Source: Faecalibacterium prausnitzii
GTDB taxonomy: Bacteria > Bacillota > Clostridia > Oscillospirales > Ruminococcaceae
NCBI RefSeq assembly: GCF_003287495.1
Contig: NZ_PRLE01000009.1
Location: 1 to 44,885 of the forward strand
Direction of reading: 5' to 3'
Length of the DNA stretch: 44,885 nucleotides
Part shown: piece after piece, positions 1 to 7,228 of the stretch
How positions within the stretch are numbered: the first letter of the stretch is position 1
How the letters are laid out: each line of letters opens with the position of its first letter
Position numbers and translations under genes: made by a program
Notes under the pieces: model-generated
The model's database searches: none
What the model saw: only the letters and a program-made list of their open reading frames with translations
What the model was told of the DNA's origin: nothing

Positions 1-4
1 ATAG

Positions 5-103
5 CGTGTTTATTTAAAAGAAGATTGCGATTGTGCTACAAATTTTCAGGAAGTTTATGTGCATCTATACGATTTTGAAAAATTTTGTGGACAAACGAAA
101 TAA
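5..103 (+). pseudogene. C-terminal gene remnant
   Basis: After a TAG at 2-4, an open frame of 32 codons runs to TAA at 101-103. It reads like a natural protein C-terminus, ending in YVHLYDFEKFCGQTK. No start codon or ribosome binding site is visible, and the window edge may hide more of the gene. The family is not recognised. It is the first of several broken C-terminal pieces in this AT-rich stretch. The remaining DNA up to 241 holds no supported gene. Confidence 0.3.
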
Positions 104-241
104 ATCAGGCTTAAATTTCGTTATCTAAACAAAAAAGCAAGGCGGGAAGGTTTGATGATTTGTAAAAAATGAGGGCATAAAAATAAAGTAGGCGTTTGAT
201 ATTGCCAGCGATGTGGGCAGTAGTGAAAGAAGGTATAGACA

Positions 242-631
242 ATGAAGAAAACTTTATATACATTTTTGGTTTGGAATTTTCTGTTGTTTGTAGCTGGTTT
301 AAGTGATATTGTTTTTTATAGAAATCTTACATCGGTAGAAGGTATGACAATAAGCTGGACCCAGCCAGCGCTTGTAAGTATTACTTCATTTTTAATATTG
401 CTTTCAATATATTATGGGATGCACCAGCTCCTTTTCGGGAAAAATTTTTATTTGAAACTGGAAATCAAGCAGGAAGACATAGATAAATTGCGAAATTCAA
501 TTTATGATTTTCTGAAAAAAGGCGAAATTGACCCCGAAAAATTGCAGCAACACTTGAAGTGTTTGATAATTGCTGAAGTTGTTTTGTGGGGTGGATTCAT
601 CGTTTACTTATTTATATCAAAGGGCTACTAA
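242..631 (+). CDS. small membrane protein, unknown function
   Basis: This 129-residue protein is not recognised. Three hydrophobic stretches are visible: residues about 5-25, about 40-62 and about 107-126. A charged segment of about 40 residues, rich in Lys, Glu and Asp, separates the second from the third. AAGAAGG lies about 8 bases before the ATG and can serve as ribosome binding site. The gene is AT-rich, like the others in this island. Its size, membrane character and neighbours (other orphan small genes and C-terminal fragments) would suit an immunity protein, but that is inference from context only. Confidence 0.6.
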   Translation: MKKTLYTFLVWNFLLFVAGLSDIVFYRNLTSVEGMTISWTQPALVSITSFLILLSIYYGMHQLLFGKNFYLKLEIKQEDIDKLRNSIYDFLKKGEIDPEKLQQHLKCLIIAEVVLWGGFIVYLFISKGY

Positions 632-655
632 TTTTCAATTCTAATAATGGGGTAA

Positions 656-766
656 AGTGGTACGAATGAAAAAGATACAGAACTTTTTCTCGACGATTTT
701 GCAAAAGCTGTGGAAAAGTTCGATAACTATCGTTTAGCATTAAAAACTACGGAAGCTTTACGCTGA
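656..766 (+). pseudogene. C-terminal gene remnant (charged, helical)
   Basis: A 36-codon open frame starts after a TAA at 653-655 and ends at TGA 764-766. It encodes a highly charged, probably helical tail (FLDDFAKAVEKFDNYRLALK). It has no start codon with a ribosome binding site in frame. It lies between two small intact genes, in the same arrangement as the fragments at 1460-1573 and 2875-3006. Its family is not recognised. Confidence 0.3.
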
Positions 767-819
767 AAGCTGTAACTTTAAGCAGACCGGAAAGCTTATA
801 ATGAGGGTAGAACAGAAAT

Positions 820-1230
820 ATGACCAACGAAGATACCACTGATTTTGACGAGCACTTCGCTAAAATTTCGTCCTATATTGTGGACACATTGCACGGCGTT
901 CCACTTGAGATGACCGAGGATGAAAAAGAACAATTTCGCATACAGGTTATTTCAAATCAGTATGCAGAACGGTTGCTAAGTGAAGCCGAAAAGACAGAAA
1001 CGTATAGAGGTTTATCAAAAATTGATATTCTCCATACAGTTTCTATCCCTCAACTGGCTAGAACAATCCCACTTAAAGGTTTGAATCTCAGTTTAGAAAA
1101 ATACAGAATGCCGGATGGTGTAATAATAGAGGTTGAGAGTTCGTCACATTATTTGGGGTCATTTAGTGAGAAAAATGATTCTTCCACAAATTGGATAGAA
1201 AAGATCATGGAGGGTGTCGGTATTCACTAG
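820..1230 (+). CDS. hypothetical protein
   Basis: This 136-residue acidic soluble protein has no signal peptide and no obvious membrane segment. Its start is uncertain because the only purine-rich site (GAGGG, 803-807) lies 12 bases before the ATG. I do not recognise the family. The first half is rich in Glu, Asp and Lys, and the middle (LSKIDILHTVSIPQLARTIP) looks folded. It sits in the AT-rich array of small genes. An immunity-type role is possible but nothing in the sequence proves it. Confidence 0.55.
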   Translation: MTNEDTTDFDEHFAKISSYIVDTLHGVPLEMTEDEKEQFRIQVISNQYAERLLSEAEKTETYRGLSKIDILHTVSIPQLARTIPLKGLNLSLEKYRMPDGVIIEVESSSHYLGSFSEKNDSSTNWIEKIMEGVGIH

Positions 1231-1459
1231 ATGGATTCTCAAGAAGCATAAACAGCCCGCTATTTGCAGAGAATTCTGGAAGAAAATTGAAGAAAGCATC
1301 CTTCCGGCAACAGCACCCCGGACGTTTGTGAACTCTCACAACAGAGATCAAGAACCAATCCCTGCTTTGCGCTTACACCGTTTTGGTGACATTTTTTCTC
1401 CGTCTTGCTACAATATTGTGGATTTTTTCTATTTGTGCTTTGCTATTATCAACATCTAA

Positions 1460-1573
1460 AATGGAAACCGTGATGGAGGTGATTCCAATGCAGATAATTT
1501 CCTTGAAAACAAATTGAATGCTTTGGCAAACGGTGGCCAGTTCTCCATTTCCTACGACATCACGATTCCGTAA
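1460..1573 (+). pseudogene. C-terminal module remnant starting with the GDSNA junction
   Basis: Thirty-seven codons are open from just after a TAA (1457-1459) to TAA 1571-1573. The peptide begins NGNRDGGDSNADNFL and ends FSISYDITIP. Codons for GDSNA coincide with a 19-bp sequence (1476-1494) that recurs at 2873-2891, where it also opens an unrelated C-terminal fragment. The stretch 1231-1459 before it contains no gene I can support. A small gene follows at 1669. This layout fits a displaced toxin tip with its immunity gene, which is an inference. Confidence 0.35.
1476..1494 (+). repeat. 19-bp direct repeat, copy 1
   Basis: GAGGTGATTCCAATGCAGA occurs here and again at 2873-2891. In both copies the frame GGT GAT TCC AAT GCA opens a C-terminal coding fragment. 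The other frame also offers an SD-like GAGGTG followed by an ATG, but that ATG opens only a very short peptide. Confidence 0.7.
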
Positions 1574-1597
1574 TAAAAGCATTAGATAATGGGTATA

Positions 1598-1641
1598 AAA
1601 GCCACGATTCTTTAGAGTCGAAAGAAAAGAATCGTGGCTTT
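1598..1641. terminator. perfect 16-bp inverted repeat, probable bidirectional terminator
   Basis: AAAGCCACGATTCTTT (1598-1613) and its exact complement (1626-1641) are separated by 12 bases. The arms end in runs of A or T, so a transcript from either strand would form a stable stem ending in a few U residues. It follows directly after the remnant that stops at 1573 and precedes the gene at 1669. Confidence 0.55.
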
Positions 1642-1668
1642 GTACGTTTGAATTATGGAGCAAGCCAA

Positions 1669-2109
1669 ATGAATAAGAAATTGGAATTTTTTAGCAGTAT
1701 GGCGGTTGCCTTTATAGTTTTGATATTGGTCTTTCTTTGCATTCGTTTTTCAGGTCAGGGAAAATTTGCTACACATGGAGGAACCAATCCGTCTGATGTA
1801 AAATGTATTTATACTTCAGTTTGGCCGGATAATGAATACACTAGGCTTATTTGTGAGCCGGAAAGTGGAACGATAGAATATATATTGGATGGTTCTAATG
1901 CTGGGTATTATGCAATCTTTTATAATAATATCTCTGAAGAAGAAATACAAAAATATATTGACCAATTGAAAACCTTAGGATACGCTGAAGAGGCATCGGC
2001 TTCAGAAAGCGTTTCGACAGGCGTTTTGCTAAGAAAAGATGAAACATGGATAAGCATTGCATACTCAGAGGGAGGATTTGGAATCCGGATTTCAGTAGAA
2101 AAATCCTGA
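1669..2109 (+). CDS. hypothetical protein with N-terminal membrane anchor
   Basis: This 146-residue protein begins with one hydrophobic segment (residues about 9-29), which is an uncleaved anchor or signal. A soluble domain of about 115 residues follows, probably outside the membrane. The ATG at 1669 is preferred because GGAG sits 8 bases upstream; an alternative start at 1648 lacks a site. The domain contains EEEIQKYIDQLKTLGY, a helix typical of small secreted alpha/beta domains, but I cannot name the family. It follows the GDSNA-type remnant and a strong hairpin, so it may be that module's partner gene (inference). Confidence 0.6.
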   Translation: MNKKLEFFSSMAVAFIVLILVFLCIRFSGQGKFATHGGTNPSDVKCIYTSVWPDNEYTRLICEPESGTIEYILDGSNAGYYAIFYNNISEEEIQKYIDQLKTLGYAEEASASESVSTGVLLRKDETWISIAYSEGGFGIRISVEKS

Positions 2110-2246
2110 ATAAAAGAGATGCTGGGGAATCCCGGTTATCCCTATGATGCAGTGGAAAGAAAATGGATTGCTCAATATTGGAGGCTCCAACCACAGCTTC
2201 TTTGTTGAAATGTTAATCAGTTAGATACCGCCAGACGGTTTATTTA

Positions 2247-2408
2247 GAACGAGGTTAAGTTGGAACAGCCGATGCCACACTCGGAACAAACAATAGCGGA
2301 GGCCGTACAAGATATGTGCTAGTATGGGAGAAAGATGGCATATCACATACGATCATTGGAAAGATACCGCGTGAAGAGATTCTAAAAATTGCAGAGAGCA
2401 TTTCCTAA
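2247..2408 (+). pseudogene. DUF4367-like C-terminal fragment
   Basis: An open frame after TAG 2244-2246 runs to TAA 2406-2408. It encodes a tail with YVLVWEKDGISHTIIGK followed by IPREEILKIAESIS. This resembles the end of DUF4367 domains (a tryptophan-containing strand, then a helix that ends in IAESI). The domain's first half and any start codon are missing. The rest of 2110-2597 contains only similar unreadable remnants and the hairpin at 2425. Confidence 0.45.
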
Positions 2409-2424
2409 CTGGCTGAATTTTTGC

Positions 2425-2465
2425 CCACACGCTTGTAATTATTTACAAATGTGTGGACACTTTTT
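2425..2465 (+). terminator. rho-independent terminator
   Basis: CCACAC and TTGTAA pair with TTACAA and GTGTGG around a short loop (2425-2456), and TTTTT follows at 2461-2465. It lies 16 bases after the stop of the DUF4367-like fragment, as expected for that gene's original terminator. Confidence 0.65.
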
Positions 2466-2597
2466 CGTTGAAGCGTCCAAAGCTGACAAGATTTTGAACT
2501 TTTTTCAAAAAAGCTGTCACAAACGCAGTGTGAGCAACGTTGACTAAGCAAAAGCTCCTGGGGGAGTGTACAAAATGGAGGTTATTCATTAATCAAA

Positions 2598-2804
2598 ATG
2601 ACGAAAGAAGAAATCATTTCCATGCTATCAAAGGAATTGAACAGTGAATGGACGAATGGAGTCACATGTTTGATGGTGGAAAATTCCGATAGCTATATTC
2701 CAGTAATAGTTCATCACAATAAAAATGAACTTATTGTTGAAGTAGGAGAACAAGACAAGAAGATTTACCGCATCGGACGAAATGAGCTAAATAAAACATC
2801 TTAG
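2598..2804 (+). CDS. small hypothetical protein
   Basis: This 68-residue soluble, acidic protein has no recognisable family. Its predicted pattern is a short helix (residues 3-15) and then several strands (TCLMVENSDSYIPVIVHHNK). The nearest SD-like GGAGG is 16 bases upstream, which is too far for efficient initiation. The gene may therefore be weakly translated or be a decayed piece of a larger one. Confidence 0.4.
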   Translation: MTKEEIISMLSKELNSEWTNGVTCLMVENSDSYIPVIVHHNKNELIVEVGEQDKKIYRIGRNELNKTS

Positions 2805-2872
2805 TCATCACCAAAAAAATCATTGAAATCAGTCACAATTTGACGCATAGAATATGAATTCAAACTTGATAT

Positions 2873-2891
2873 GAGGTGATTCCAATGCAGA
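2873..2891 (+). repeat. 19-bp direct repeat, copy 2
   Basis: This is an exact copy of GAGGTGATTCCAATGCAGA at 1476-1494. The copies are 1397 bp apart and in the same orientation. The sequences on either side are unrelated. Confidence 0.7.
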
Positions 2892-3006
2892 AAAAATAGA
2901 ACACATATTTCGAAAATATTGCTACCATCAAACTGTCAAAGAATACAAGTCAAACGGTTCTTTGATTCGTTCTAAAACGGATTACTATCAGGCTATTGGT
3001 GGTTAA
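2875..3006 (+). pseudogene. C-terminal module remnant starting with the GDSNA junction
   Basis: The frame opens after TGA 2872-2874 and runs 43 codons to TAA 3004-3006. It starts GDSNAEKIEHIFRKYCYHQ and continues as a basic, Lys- and Tyr-rich tail. Apart from the shared GDSNA start it does not resemble the fragment at 1460-1573. A membrane-protein gene starts 30 bases later. A basic C-terminal tip followed at once by a small partner gene is the usual look of an orphan polymorphic-toxin module, but the toxic activity is unproven. Confidence 0.35.
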
Positions 3007-3036
3007 GTCACTCCGTTTGTAAGGAAAGGGTTGAAA

Positions 3037-3423
3037 ATGGATTTTCTTAAACAAAAAGGGCCATTAGCAAGAGAATTCTGCAACACGTTGATTTACATTA
3101 TTTCGTTAGTGTCATTAAAGCCTTCAAGCCTTCAGAGGGTGTTGACAGAACTTCAATGGAATGGGATGTGGTTCTTTTCTCTGGCATTTTTCGCTGTCAT
3201 CTTTATGGAAATGCTGTCCGATTTTTTGCTGGTTACAGATCGCTGCACTGCATGGAAAGCATTAAATGGAAATGTCAGCGAAGCCGAATTTCACAATCTT
3301 CAGCAGATTGTCCTATGCGAAAATCAGAAAGTTTCCATTGAGAAGAAACTTGCAAGTACGATACTACTGGTTCTGATGATATGTGCAACTGCTGCATTTG
3401 TGTGGTTTACCTTTTTGGTATAA
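3037..3423 (+). CDS. small membrane protein, unknown function
   Basis: The protein has 128 residues from the ATG at 3037. AAGGAAAGGG ends 6 bases before this ATG, which makes it a better start than the TTG at 3031. Hydrophobic segments are visible at residues about 14-30, about 42-62 and about 106-126. The loop between the second and third is charged and about 40 residues long. It directly follows a GDSNA-type C-terminal fragment, so a membrane immunity protein is a reasonable guess. The next gene starts 9 bases after its stop, which suggests joint transcription. Confidence 0.6.
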   Translation: MDFLKQKGPLAREFCNTLIYIISLVSLKPSSLQRVLTELQWNGMWFFSLAFFAVIFMEMLSDFLLVTDRCTAWKALNGNVSEAEFHNLQQIVLCENQKVSIEKKLASTILLVLMICATAAFVWFTFLV

Positions 3424-3432
3424 GGTTTTGTT

Positions 3433-3972
3433 ATGAAAGAGATAATTATTATACCACATATTGGAATTGGACAATTAAAATTAGGTATGGCACCAGATGA
3501 GCTAGAAAATGCTCTTCTACAAATGAAGAAACAGTGGTCGAATTCTTCTGATGAAGCAATGCAAATGGAGCGTTGTGCTGAAACTGGTGATCCTAATTTG
3601 ATAACAGGACGATATATGGATAATGATTCGTTCTTTCTGGTGCAGTATCGGAACGGAAAAGCTACTGAAATCGGCATCCAGAGAGAGTTGTCTAAAGTGG
3701 CATCAATAAAATTGTTCGGGCTGGATATGTTTAATACAACCGCCGAGTGTATTATTGATAGCTTAATGAAAAAGGACAACGTTGTTTGCAACGAAAAGGA
3801 CTTGCAACTGGGAACGGAATATCTTTTCCCTGAAATTGGAGTCCGACTTTGGAGAGAGCGAGCATTTCATCTCAAACTGTTGAAAGACCCGTTATACATG
3901 GAAGAGATGCAGGCTGTATTAGAAGACGAATATCAGTATCAATACTTCCAGATGGTTACTGTGATAGGTTGA
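3433..3972 (+). CDS. hypothetical protein, possible immunity type
   Basis: This 179-residue soluble acidic protein opens with IIIPHIGIGQLKLGMAPDEL. The pattern 'GIG-x-LKLGM-x-x-DEL' is common at the start of small bacterial proteins of unknown function that often sit in toxin-immunity loci. The sequence gives no catalytic motif. It starts 9 bases after the membrane protein upstream and is probably in the same transcript. Codon use is AT-rich like its neighbours. Function remains unknown. Confidence 0.6.
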   Translation: MKEIIIIPHIGIGQLKLGMAPDELENALLQMKKQWSNSSDEAMQMERCAETGDPNLITGRYMDNDSFFLVQYRNGKATEIGIQRELSKVASIKLFGLDMFNTTAECIIDSLMKKDNVVCNEKDLQLGTEYLFPEIGVRLWRERAFHLKLLKDPLYMEEMQAVLEDEYQYQYFQMVTVIG

Positions 3973-4062
3973 ATTGCTAACGATCAATGGGATTTGATAT
4001 AACTTTTCCGCTTGTAGTACATAGCGATGACCACAGCTATCTGCTAATACGGGTGAACTAAT

Positions 4063-4401
4063 TTGAAGTATTTTATTGACGAAGATCAAAGAAAAGCCTC
4101 ACACAGCAGCTGCTACTTGGAATTTCAACAAGGGCAGTATCATGACAAGTGCTGGCTTGACACATCTATTAGCATCAGTGATGAAGTATGGAATAGCCGC
4201 CATGTTTCAGATCTGATTCTTGAAGTGATTCCAGAGTTTGACTTTTATGGAATAACAATCGTTACAAAAGTACAATGGGATAATATTTTAACAAAAAGTC
4301 AATCGGATGGATGTACTTGCAAAGAGATTATTGCAGAAGCAGTTCCTTGGGCAGCAAAGTGTTTTGAAACGAATGATGTGTTCACTATCATAGGGATGTG
4401 A
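4063..4401 (+). CDS. hypothetical protein
   Basis: This 112-residue soluble protein would start at a TTG; no ATG in frame lies near, and no clear SD is seen, so the start may be elsewhere or the gene may have lost its true start. The sequence alternates strands and helices (FYGITIVTKVQWDNIL, then KEIIAEAVPWAAKCF). I do not recognise its family. It lies in the run of small immunity-like genes. Confidence 0.45.
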   Translation: MKYFIDEDQRKASHSSCYLEFQQGQYHDKCWLDTSISISDEVWNSRHVSDLILEVIPEFDFYGITIVTKVQWDNILTKSQSDGCTCKEIIAEAVPWAAKCFETNDVFTIIGM

Positions 4402-4449
4402 GTCGAACTTTCTCGGAGAATAACAGTGATACACAAAGGAGAGTGTAAC

Positions 4450-4658
4450 ATGAAAAAATTCTTACAGCAATCGTATCGGTAAGCATATTTATTGTTGGAA
4501 TTTTGCTTATACTTTGTGCGGACACTAATTTTTTATGGTATGCCTTTAATCAAAATGTTCGCCTTACAGTAGTTGCAGGGATTCTCATTGCACTTGTTGG
4601 TGGCGTTGGTGTGATAATGAATCTTTGGTGTATTCTAAAAGAATTGTACAGTAAATAG
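4450..4658 (+). pseudogene. frameshifted small membrane protein
   Basis: GGAGAG lies just before an ATG at 4450 that is followed by six A residues. In the present frame translation stops after 10 codons. If the A run were seven bases long, the frame would continue as MKKILTAIVSVSIFIVGILL and run to TAG 4656-4658, giving a 69-residue protein with two membrane segments. The single-base loss in a homopolymer may be decay, phase variation, a site for slippage or a sequencing error. Confidence 0.65.
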
Positions 4659-4769
4659 TTTATTGAAGGTTAAACTTCTAATCTGCCATGGTCGCGGCCG
4701 AGCGAGAGATAATGTTCAATCTCACCACCCAGTACAAGCTGGGCGTACTCCAAAGATTTATTCTAACGA

Positions 4770-4835
4770 ATGAATATTCTGCGCTTTAAACAATTTAATG
4801 ACGAATATATTGTGCAATACAGAGAATTTCAATAG
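4770..4835 (+). pseudogene. short C-terminal remnant at island boundary
   Basis: Twenty-one codons (MNILRFKQFNDEYIVQYREF plus one) end at TAG 4833-4835, just before the toxin-antitoxin promoter. They look like the end of a lost protein. Together with the GC-rich patch at 4688-4760 they mark a junction between the AT-rich array and the next module. Family unknown. Confidence 0.25.
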
Positions 4836-4850
4836 TGGCTTCGCGCTTGA

Positions 4851-4879
4851 TTGACTTGCAACGCAAAATGCGTTACAAT
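4851..4879 (+). promoter_or_regulatory. toxin-antitoxin promoter with operator in the spacer
   Basis: TTGACT (4851-4856), a 17-base spacer and TACAAT (4874-4879) form a near-consensus promoter. The spacer contains the palindrome AACGCA-AAA-TGCGTT (4860-4874), whose right end overlaps the -10. RelB-family antitoxins bind such dyads in their own promoter, so autorepression is the likely regulation. Confidence 0.8.
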
Positions 4880-4897
4880 AAAATTGAGGTGATAACC

Positions 4898-5203
4898 ATG
4901 GAAAAAACAATGACACTTAACCTTCGTGTCAACCCTACCGTCAAACAGCAAGCCGAAGATGTACTGAAGCAGCTCGGCATCCCGATGGCAACCGCCATTG
5001 ATATGTACCTGCGCCAGATCACCCTGACTGGCGGCATTCCCTTCTCGCTGTCCCTGCCGAAGGCTCCTGCGGCGCTGAACGCCGATACCATGACCGATGA
5101 CCAGCTCCATGCAGCCTTGCAGGTGGGCATCAAGGAGATTCAGAACGGTGATACCGTGGATGCCGCAAGCGCATTCGCACAGTTCAGGGAACAGCACAGA
5201 TGA
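4898..5203 (+). CDS. RelB/DinJ family antitoxin
   Basis: The 101-residue protein begins with a ribbon-helix-helix DNA-binding segment (TMTLNLRVNPTVKQQAEDVL, then the LGIPMATAIDMYLRQI helix). This is the hallmark of the RelB/DinJ family. The C-terminal part would wrap around and neutralise the toxin encoded next. I chose the ATG at 4898, which has GAGGTG upstream; an in-frame GTG at 4835 lies upstream of the promoter and cannot be the start. The stop overlaps the toxin start by four bases, which implies translational coupling. It should repress its own promoter through the dyad at 4860-4874. Confidence 0.88.
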   Translation: MEKTMTLNLRVNPTVKQQAEDVLKQLGIPMATAIDMYLRQITLTGGIPFSLSLPKAPAALNADTMTDDQLHAALQVGIKEIQNGDTVDAASAFAQFREQHR

Positions 5204-5520
5204 AGCAGTATGACGTGAAAATTTCCCGTTCGGCACTCAGTGATATGGAGCAGATTTACAGCTACATTGCTGACCGTCTGCTGGAGCCTGACACAGCTAT
5301 GGGGCAGTATAACCGCATTGCAGAGGCCATCCAATCGCTGAACATCCTGCCGGAACGCTGTGCGCTGGTTGAAAGCGAGCCGGAGCGCACCCAAGGACTG
5401 CGGCAGATGCTGGTGGACAACTACTCGGTATTCTACATCGTGGGCGAAAATACCGTGTCGGTGGCCCGTGTGCTGTACAGTGCATCCGACCTTGTGCGCC
5501 GTCTGCGGAGAATGAAGTGA
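5200..5520 (+). CDS. RelE/ParE family toxin
   Basis: This 106-residue basic protein has the RelE/ParE fold pattern: an N-terminal strand with 'VKISRSALSDMEQIYSYIADRL', a central helical pair and C-terminal strands (YSVFYIVGENTVSVARVLYS). The family contains ribosome-dependent mRNases (RelE, YafQ) and gyrase poisons (ParE). The pairing with a DinJ-like antitoxin favours the mRNA-cleaving branch, but the target cannot be read with certainty. The gene starts within the antitoxin stop (ATGA). The recombinase gene begins 13 bases after its stop, so the pair may help keep the element. Confidence 0.85.
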   Translation: MKQYDVKISRSALSDMEQIYSYIADRLLEPDTAMGQYNRIAEAIQSLNILPERCALVESEPERTQGLRQMLVDNYSVFYIVGENTVSVARVLYSASDLVRRLRRMK

Positions 5521-5533
5521 AAGGGGTGTTTGC

Positions 5534-7192
5534 ATGACCGCCGTGATTTACGCCCGCTATTCCAGCGATAACCAGCGTGAGGAATCCATCGAAGGTCAGA
5601 TTCGCGAGTGTACGGCCTACGCCGAAAAGAACGGCATTACCGTGGTCAAGCACTACATTGACCGCGCCCTTTCCGCCAAAACCGATAACCGCCCGGACTT
5701 CCAACAGATGATCAAGGACAGCGAAAAACGGCTGTTTGACATCGTGCTGGTCTGGAAACTCGACCGTTTTGCCCGGAACCGCTATGATTCAGCGCACTAT
5801 GAGTACCAGTTGGAACGAAATCATGTCAAGCTGGTGTCTGCCACGGAGCCCATCTCTGACAGCCCTGCGGGTATCATGGTCAAGAGTATGCTCACCGGCA
5901 TGGCTGAATACTACTCGGCAGAACTTTCTGAAAAAGTTGTGCGCGGCATGACCGAGAATGTTCTGAAGGGGAAGTACAACGGCGGCACGATTCCCATTGG
6001 TTTTAAGGTAGATGAGGAGAAGTTCTTTCAAGTCGACCCGCTGAAAGCTCCCTTTGTGGCAGAAGCCTTCCAGCGGTACAACGATGGTGCGACCATGAAG
6101 GAACTGATGAACTGGCTGAACGACAGCGGTGTGACTACCAACCGCAATCAGAAGTTTACCTACAACAGTGTTCAGAAGCTGTTGACGAATAAGCGGTACA
6201 TCGGAGAAAACCACTTCAAGGACATTGTGATGCCCGACAGTATCCCGGCCATCGTGGACAAGGACTTGTTTGAAGAAGTGCAGCAAAAAATCAAGAAGAA
6301 CAGCCGCGCTCCTGCCCGTCACAAAGCCGAGGACGATTACTTGCTCACCACCAAGCTGTTCTGCGGAATGTGCGGCGCGATGATGTTCGGCGAGTGCGGT
6401 ACGGGTAGAAACAAGGTCGTTCATCATTATTATAAGTGCGCCACCGCGAAGCGTTTCAAGACCTGCAAGAAAAAGACCGTCCGTAAAGAGTGGCTGGAAG
6501 ATTTGGTCATAGCTGAAACCATGAAGCTGATTCAGGACGATTCCGTGATTGATGCCATCGTTGCAGAAGTCATGGAGTTGCAGGATCGGGAAAACACCAC
6601 TCTCCCTTTGCTGGAAAAGCAGATGCGCGAGGTAGAGAACGGCATTGAGAATATGCTGAACGCCATTCAAGCTGGTGTGCTGACCAACTCCACCAAATTG
6701 CGGCTGGAAAAGCTGGAAGCCCAGCAGAAAGAACTTGAGATTCGGATCGCCGAAGAAAAAATCGCTCGGCCTCGGTTGAGTGAAAATCAGGTTCGGTTCT
6801 GGCTGACCCGGTTCCGCAAGCTCGACCCGAACGTGAAAAGCCACCGGGAAACGCTTATCAATACATTCGTGAACGCCGTTTATCTCTATGATGAAAAAGT
6901 TTTGATTACATTCAACTACAAAGACGGCACAAAAACCATCACTTTCGATGAAATCGCCGCCAAAGATGCCCCAGAGGGCAATGGTTCGGATTTAGGTTGC
7001 TTCGCTCCACCAAGAGAACGCTTGTGTAGAAATACACGAGCGTTTTTCTTTTGCACAAACAGCAAACTCACGCAGGCGGGTGGATTCGAACAGGGCGGCG
7101 GTGCAAAGCACCGTAAGCAATCAGCCCAGTGCAACGACGACGACCACTGCCTGCGGCAGAAACAGGGAGGAGTTGTTGGGGCCGCGTTCTGA
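5534..7192 (+). CDS. large serine recombinase
   Basis: The product has 552 residues. The N-terminal catalytic domain (about 1-150) holds VIYARYSSDNQ with the nucleophile Ser10, plus the KLDRFARNRYD motif. A recombinase domain follows (about 160-260), then a zinc-ribbon (CGMCGAMMFGECG, later C-x-C pairs, about 278-315) and a coiled coil (about 360-420). This architecture belongs to integrases of phages and integrative elements in Firmicutes. AAGGGG lies 8 bases before the ATG. The last 60 or so residues have a different composition and are encoded across a terminator hairpin, so the original protein probably ended near codon 490. It is likely the mobility gene of the island. Confidence 0.9.
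   Translation: MTAVIYARYSSDNQREESIEGQIRECTAYAEKNGITVVKHYIDRALSAKTDNRPDFQQMIKDSEKRLFDIVLVWKLDRFARNRYDSAHYEYQLERNHVKLVSATEPISDSPAGIMVKSMLTGMAEYYSAELSEKVVRGMTENVLKGKYNGGTIPIGFKVDEEKFFQVDPLKAPFVAEAFQRYNDGATMKELMNWLNDSGVTTNRNQKFTYNSVQKLLTNKRYIGENHFKDIVMPDSIPAIVDKDLFEEVQQKIKKNSRAPARHKAEDDYLLTTKLFCGMCGAMMFGECGTGRNKVVHHYYKCATAKRFKTCKKKTVRKEWLEDLVIAETMKLIQDDSVIDAIVAEVMELQDRENTTLPLLEKQMREVENGIENMLNAIQAGVLTNSTKLRLEKLEAQQKELEIRIAEEKIARPRLSENQVRFWLTRFRKLDPNVKSHRETLINTFVNAVYLYDEKVLITFNYKDGTKTITFDEIAAKDAPEGNGSDLGCFAPPRERLCRNTRAFFFCTNSKLTQAGGFEQGGGAKHRKQSAQCNDDDHCLRQKQGGVVGAAF
7018..7047 (+). terminator. terminator hairpin inside the recombinase reading frame
   Basis: ACGCT-T-GTGTA pairs with TACAC-G-AGCGT around a GAAA tetraloop, and five T residues follow. 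It lies about 150 bases before the stop codon of the recombinase frame, which indicates that the annotated C-terminus is read through from a shortened or frame-changed gene end. Confidence 0.75.
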
Positions 7193-7228
7193 TTTTTCAA
7201 AGCCTCGCCAAGAGGCTGTGGAAAAATC
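7191..7228. repeat. inverted repeat at possible element end
   Basis: GATTTTTC and AGCCTC pair with GAGGCT and GAAAAATC around GCCAA with a three-base bulge. The repeat overlaps the end of the recombinase frame. The remaining DNA to 7394 has no gene that I can support. It may be an element end, an att-proximal structure or a decayed terminator. Confidence 0.4.

Noticed and set aside
1214-1459. 81-codon plus-strand frame and the 96-codon minus-strand frame at 1373-1663
   Set aside because: Neither has a usable ribosome site or protein-like pattern, and the minus-strand frame crosses the 1598-1641 hairpin.
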